From positions 20,274,001-20,338,000 of the forward strand of contig OZ316891.1 in the NCBI GenBank assembly GCA_973895155.1: 64,000 nucleotides of DNA. The letters are read 5' to 3'. The DNA comes from Marsupella aquatica. Taxonomy: Eukaryota > Marchantiophyta. Positions 60,301-64,000 of the stretch are shown here, one piece after another; the stretch's first letter is position 1, and each line of letters begins with the position of its first letter. The position numbers and the translations under genes are program-made. The notes under the pieces are model-generated. The model made no database searches. It was not told where the DNA came from and worked only from the letters and a program-made list of their open reading frames with translations.

Positions 60301-61366
60301 GCATAGAGCACCAACTTTTCTCGAAAAATCTTGATTGTGTTTTCCGGGCACGCAAATTTAGAACTCAGAAGACTATCCGACCTTCGCCTATCAAACTACA
60401 GTCCATCGGCAATTGCCAATCTCACCGGAGTGGCAAAGCCTATTTCTAAAGTACACAGCAAAACTTCAGCTCTAAAACGAGGGAGTGTGGGTTCTAATAA
60501 CGATAAGTGCCATAAACAAGATTCTGACGAGGTTGATCAGGTACCCAAGATCATCATTAAGACAAGAAACAAATCAGTTCAAGTCGCTAACAAAACTCCC
60601 GGTCAGAAATGCGGACGTCTGTTCAAAAACCATTTAAGACGAATCCACGGCGCATCAGGGAAATCAAGTACTCGGGCAAAATTCAGATCAAACGCAAAAT
60701 CCGCAAAGCAGAGCATCAAAATTGAGGAGAAGGAGAAGCAAAATAAACCTTCTGCTTGGAGGCCACTAGAGCAGTTCTACGAAATTCCTCCGTGGGAGCT
60801 ACTAAGTCCTCTGCAGAATCAACAGCCTCCCCGCTTTTCGCCACAGCAGCAGCAGCCGAAGCATTATCCACAGCGTGAACCGAAGCCAGATCCCCGGCCC
60901 TGTTGTTCGAACTACCGTTTTCCTCTGACAAAAGCCGTCCTCCGCCACCAAAGACCGAGCCGCTGCCAGGAGTCGGAGCCATCGAGCCGATCCCGCAGCA
61001 ACAATCTCGCCCCCGGGCCACCCTGGCCTTATTGCCAATCTCCGTCCTCCAAACCGACACCTCCTGCTGCCGCTGCTGCAGCAGATCGGGCTGGAGAGCC
61101 ACCAAAACACGAGCCGCACGAGAACAGCCGTGAAATGACGCCCGAGCAAGAGGCGAAACCTCGCCTATGCTGCTCGATCCACTACTCCAAACACTACTAC
61201 TACTACCACCAAACCCGAATCTGCAGAGGTCACCGGCATTGTCACTCGTCAATGCGGACTGTCGCTGCTGCCTCGTTTGCTGCTGCGCAATAATGAGAGA
61301 GGCAGAGGGGTGAACCTGAGGAGTGAGCACAGCAGCAGCAGCAGCAGCAGCAGAGGCGGACTTCAT
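54378..61366 (-). CDS. ACS: Plastid acetyl-CoA synthetase (AMP-forming)
   Basis: Activates acetate with ATP and CoA to acetyl-CoA via acetyl-AMP, in plants within the plastid stroma. Eighteen exons (high to low): 60749-61366, 60073-60225, 59683-59835, 59289-59411, 58843-59011, 58330-58412, 57897-57998, 57607-57695, 57383-57473, 57073-57186, 56576-56652, 56142-56220, 55940-56008, 55564-55739, 55382-55438, 55122-55212, 54795-54893, 54378-54563. All phases close, giving 842 residues. The P-loop-like [11 protein letters not shown] is at 458-468. [11 protein letters not shown] and YYFSGDGC follow. The C-terminal domain carries the catalytic lysine, Lys804, in RSGKIMRR, the site regulated by acetylation in this family. 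The first exon encodes a long Ala/Ser/Gln-rich transit-like leader, making the protein ~100 residues longer than Arabidopsis ACS. The start at 61366 is the first Met of the frame, and a later one is possible. Confidence 0.95.
61331..61353. repeat. (AGC)n microsatellite in the synthetase leader
   Basis: Nearly eight AGC units. On the coding minus strand they encode the alanine run just after the start of the transit-like leader. Length polymorphism would change only the leader. Confidence 0.9.
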
Positions 61367-61930
61367 GATTGTCGGAAAAGCTGCATGTCCGAGGTACAGA
61401 AGCTGGGATGCTGCCAGATGCAGAGGTGTCTGGACCTGATCGGAAGCTGCTGCGGAGATGGTGCTGCGAGGACTGCAATAGTGCGATTCTCATGACCCAC
61501 CCCCGGTCTTCAGGCCTCTGGAGCAGTGGAGCGAGCAGTGGAGCAGGTCGTGCATCACTACTCTCTAGTCTCTACACTGCTGATGAGAGTGCGGTGCTGC
61601 TCAAGTCCACACGAGAATTGGTCGTCTCGAGAGTCGAGACTCCAATCTCAGATTTGTCCACATTTGTTTTGGCTGCAGAACTGATCAAATAACTTATAGC
61701 TCGCGTTTGTTGGTGAACAGCTTCTGACACCTGGGACATGTTTGTTTCCAGGTATATGCTAGATGGACCCCCAAAATGAAAAGTGTCACCACCTGATGGG
61801 ACCCCTTAGTGATCCAGGTTCATCTTCAGTCAGGGGATTCTATAGTGATCTACAGTAGGCCCTTAATCTTAACTTCAGTCATGGGGATTCTATAGTGACT
61901 AGCCTGACTACAAGTTCCTTTGAAAGTAAA
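61367..61930. other. Upstream region of the synthetase gene
   Basis: Contains its promoter and 5' UTR by position. The phrase GGGGATTCTATAGTGA is duplicated near 61837 and 61882. No gene is supported on the plus strand. Confidence 0.4.
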
Positions 61931-61934
61931 TAGA

Positions 61935-61990
61935 ATTGAAAACAAAACAAAATTGACAACAAAACAAAATTGAAAACAAAACAAAATCTA
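61935..61990. repeat. ~18 bp A-rich tandem repeat
   Basis: AATTGA(A/C)AACAAAACAAA recurs three times in tandem. Confidence 0.85.
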
Positions 61991-62154
61991 CACTCTTTTC
62001 CCTTATCTTTGCATACCTATTTTTTGTGCACCTTTTAGATTTGTCTTGTTCGGAGTCATTATATATTTTGTCCTTATTTTTGAGTTACTGCAAGCCTCTA
62101 GACCCTAGCCCTTTAAAGTAGCTTCTTTTTACTATTATATAGTAAGACACATGC

Positions 62155-62275
62155 TTTGAATAGACCTTTAGTCATGGGACCCATGAGTGATCTAGGCCGT
62201 TAACAGACCTTTAAGTCATGGGACCCCTTGATCTAGGCCCTTAATAGACCTTAAATCATGGGACCCCTGGGTTGG
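62155..62275. repeat. ~50 bp tandem repeats with ATCATGGGACCC
   Basis: TAGACCTTT-AGTCATGGGACCC followed by GATCTAGGCC occurs about three times. Related wording is found at 61795-61820 and 62460-62490. Confidence 0.7.
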
Positions 62276-62460
62276 AGGGGCATGGCTGTGTGGTAGCTCA
62301 CTCGAGTAGTGACTCATTGGTCTTGGGTTGATATGTTGTGACTGATGTGTGATAGCTCACTTGAGTAGTGACTCATTGGTCTTGGGTTGAAATGTTGTGA
62401 CCCACTGCTCCCTTTCTATGGAGTTTCACAAATTTCCCTTTAAAAATTATTAAAAGAAAA
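62275..62460 (+). mobile_element. Possible tRNA-derived SINE with internal duplication
   Basis: The 55-60 bp phrase TAGCTCACT(C/T)GAGTAGTGAC, then TCATTGGTCTTGGGTTGA and ATGTTGTGAC, is present twice (about 62294 and 62348). TAGCTCACTCGAG resembles a tRNA A box and GGGTTGA a weak B box. The block ends in an A-rich tail (about 62440-62460). No target-site duplication was found. Confidence 0.35.
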
Positions 62461-62469
62461 CATGGGACC

Positions 62470-63720
62470 TCTGAGTGATCCAGGCCATTTATAAACCTTA
62501 ATGCATTGTACTTAAGACCTTAGAGGTCTCATGATCTGGCCAAGTAACACTTTTTGTTTTGGGGGTCCATCAAGCAATACCTCTCTTTGTTTCTCAACTC
62601 TTCCTGGTTTCTGGCTTGGGTTCCAAGGCCAACCCGTGGACCAACCAGCCATTTTGGGTGGGCAATGTTAGCCAAAAGAAAATTGGTGGGCACAAAAACA
62701 AGAGAACAAACAACACACACGCCAAGGGGGCTGGAAAATGGGCAAAAGAAGTAAACCAACAAGTCAGGCCATGAGGTCCCTAAAGAGCCACAAGGTGGGT
62801 CTCTAAATCCCAGTCATTCTTCCAGTCTGTTGTTCTGCCTACCATTACTCAAAGAGCTCTGTTGATTCTAAGTTTCACCACTTGAGTTCAAAAAGCTCAT
62901 CTTATCAATCATCTTAGTAGACCAGTTTATTTACAAAGACCAACCAGCCATTTTTGTGTAGGCAAATAGTAGTCAAGAACCAGCATAAACAATGGGCTCG
63001 CAAATTTGACAAAATTTCTGCACATTTGACACCATGAAATCTACCCTGGGGGAGGATTTACCAGAAAGTACTGTAAAAAGTATTATACAACTGACCATTC
63101 TTACTAAATACTTACACCAAATACCTTTTTCTGCTAGAGAATTCCTGCCTTCCTTCTAGAGTGAGGTGCAACCTTGGCAAATTTGTAAACGAGGAAAAAA
63201 GGGCTGGGCCAATCGAAGGATGGACGGAGACGTTGTCCTGCCGAGGGGCTGCTTAAAGGCATCACCCAGTTACCCGCCCAGTTACTACTTTTGGAAGTAC
63301 AATTCACTTGTGTGATGGACATCCTGAGTAATGTTTTCAAGCACCTTGACCACTATAAATTACTGGCTCTTGGCAGACTTGTTAATTTATTTGGACAGCT
63401 TTCGGATCTATTTTGTAGCTCAAATTTGCGAGCATGTATTACTTAAGAAAGTTTGAGATTTTTTTGACATCTTTTGCTCTATTTCTGATCAGCACAAAGC
63501 TGGTCACTTATCAAATAATCAACAGAAACTATTTTCATTTTTATTAAACCACACCTGCCCATATAAAAGCCTCATTTTTTGAGTTGCAATTGCTCATTCC
63601 TGTCCTGTGGTGAATAGTGTACTCACCATAAATGGTGGAGCCAAGCCCATTCCTATGCACTTTATAATGAAAAAGCTATGGGTTACTCATAGCTTTTAAA
63701 GGTGGAGTTGTGGTTTAAGT
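62470..63720. other. Intergenic, nothing recognised
   Basis: Short overlapping frames on both strands at 62529-62774 are not recognisable. No RNA gene or long repeat is seen. Confidence 0.4.
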
Positions 63721-63726
63721 ACTCCT

Positions 63727-63895
63727 TAAGTACTTTGGGCATGAGCACACTTACACTTTTATGAAGTACATTGCACTTTTGTGAAAAGAGGTGCTTGAGT
63801 AGTTTGGGCTTTTACCACTTTTAAGAAGGACATTGCACTTTTGTGAAAGAAAGAAGATGCCCTGAGCAGTTTGGGCTTGACCACTTGGTAAACTA
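63727..63895. repeat. ~68 bp tandem repeat, 2-3 copies
   Basis: GACATTGCACTTTTGTGAAA and AGTAGTTTGGGCTT or AGCAGTTTGGGCTT recur at about 63768 and 63829. A weaker copy starts near 63735. Confidence 0.75.
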
Positions 63896-64000
63896 ACTGA
63901 AACAGACCATAAGTTAGATGATCAGGAGACCACGTACTTGTCAAAGTTTAGCTGAAACTGTACAAGGTGCTGCACAAGTCTTTTTCACGTTCTGATCCAG

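Noticed and set aside
60331-61293. 320-codon plus-strand open frame opposite the synthetase first exon
   Set aside because: It is antisense to a well-supported exon. Its composition (Pro, Gln, Ser, Arg) follows from the Ala/Gln/Ser-rich repeats on the coding strand, and it resembles no protein.
1-64000. CRISPR arrays, bacterial operons, rRNA genes or organelle DNA
   Set aside because: None of the repeat arrays shows short conserved repeats with unique equal-length spacers. Spliced nuclear plant genes dominate, and no rRNA or organelle gene is present.

Overview
This is nuclear DNA of a land plant. Its genes carry many short exons with GT-AG introns. It encodes plastid and peroxisome proteins of plant type, and the genes are separated by AT-rich stretches full of tandem repeats and transposon remnants. 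Exon layout and protein divergence from flowering plants suggest a non-seed plant such as a bryophyte or lycophyte, but I cannot fix the species.

Layout. 1-2.2 kb: an intronless peroxisomal 3-ketoacyl-CoA thiolase gene with a PTS2 signal. 2.2-10.6 kb: no genes; a ~250 bp tandem duplication, a 93 bp minisatellite, an 87 bp array, other repeats, and a 5'-truncated LINE bounded by a 12 bp target-site duplication. 10.66-14.46 kb: CPSF73-I, the mRNA 3'-end endonuclease. 16.4-17.6 kb: a small single-HMG-box protein. 19.3-24.5 kb (minus): a 12-exon EGY2-like plastid site-2 protease. 24.5-29.7 kb: degenerate repeats, two long perfect or near-perfect hairpins, a GC-rich low-complexity island, and a fragment resembling NDUFAF7/MidA. 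29.7-32.2 kb: APC10. 32.2-42 kb: a repeat-rich gene desert with a frameshifted RNase H1 N-terminal-type fragment. 42.0-45.7 kb: a nine-exon acidic lipase. 47.0-48.6 kb (minus): an unrecognised tail-anchored protein. 49.5-51.3 kb: retrotransposon-derived DNA with a short LTR-like unit carrying a tRNA-like Pol III promoter. 52.9-53.7 kb: three tandem copies of a C/D box snoRNA. 54.4-61.4 kb (minus): an 18-exon plastid acetyl-CoA synthetase. 61.4-64 kb: repeats.

The protein genes are housekeeping genes with unrelated roles: fatty-acid beta-oxidation, mRNA cleavage, chromatin, plastid proteolysis, cell-cycle ubiquitination, lipid hydrolysis and acetate activation. I see no operon-like or cluster logic. 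I rebuilt the exon structures by hand from splice sites, reading phase and remembered family sequences. Where phases close exactly, confidence is high.

The best new observation is the snoRNA array. Each copy has box C, box D, a perfect 6 bp terminal stem and a 16 nt guide. The guide complements a conserved stretch of 18S rRNA, which predicts one specific 2'-O-methylated uridine.
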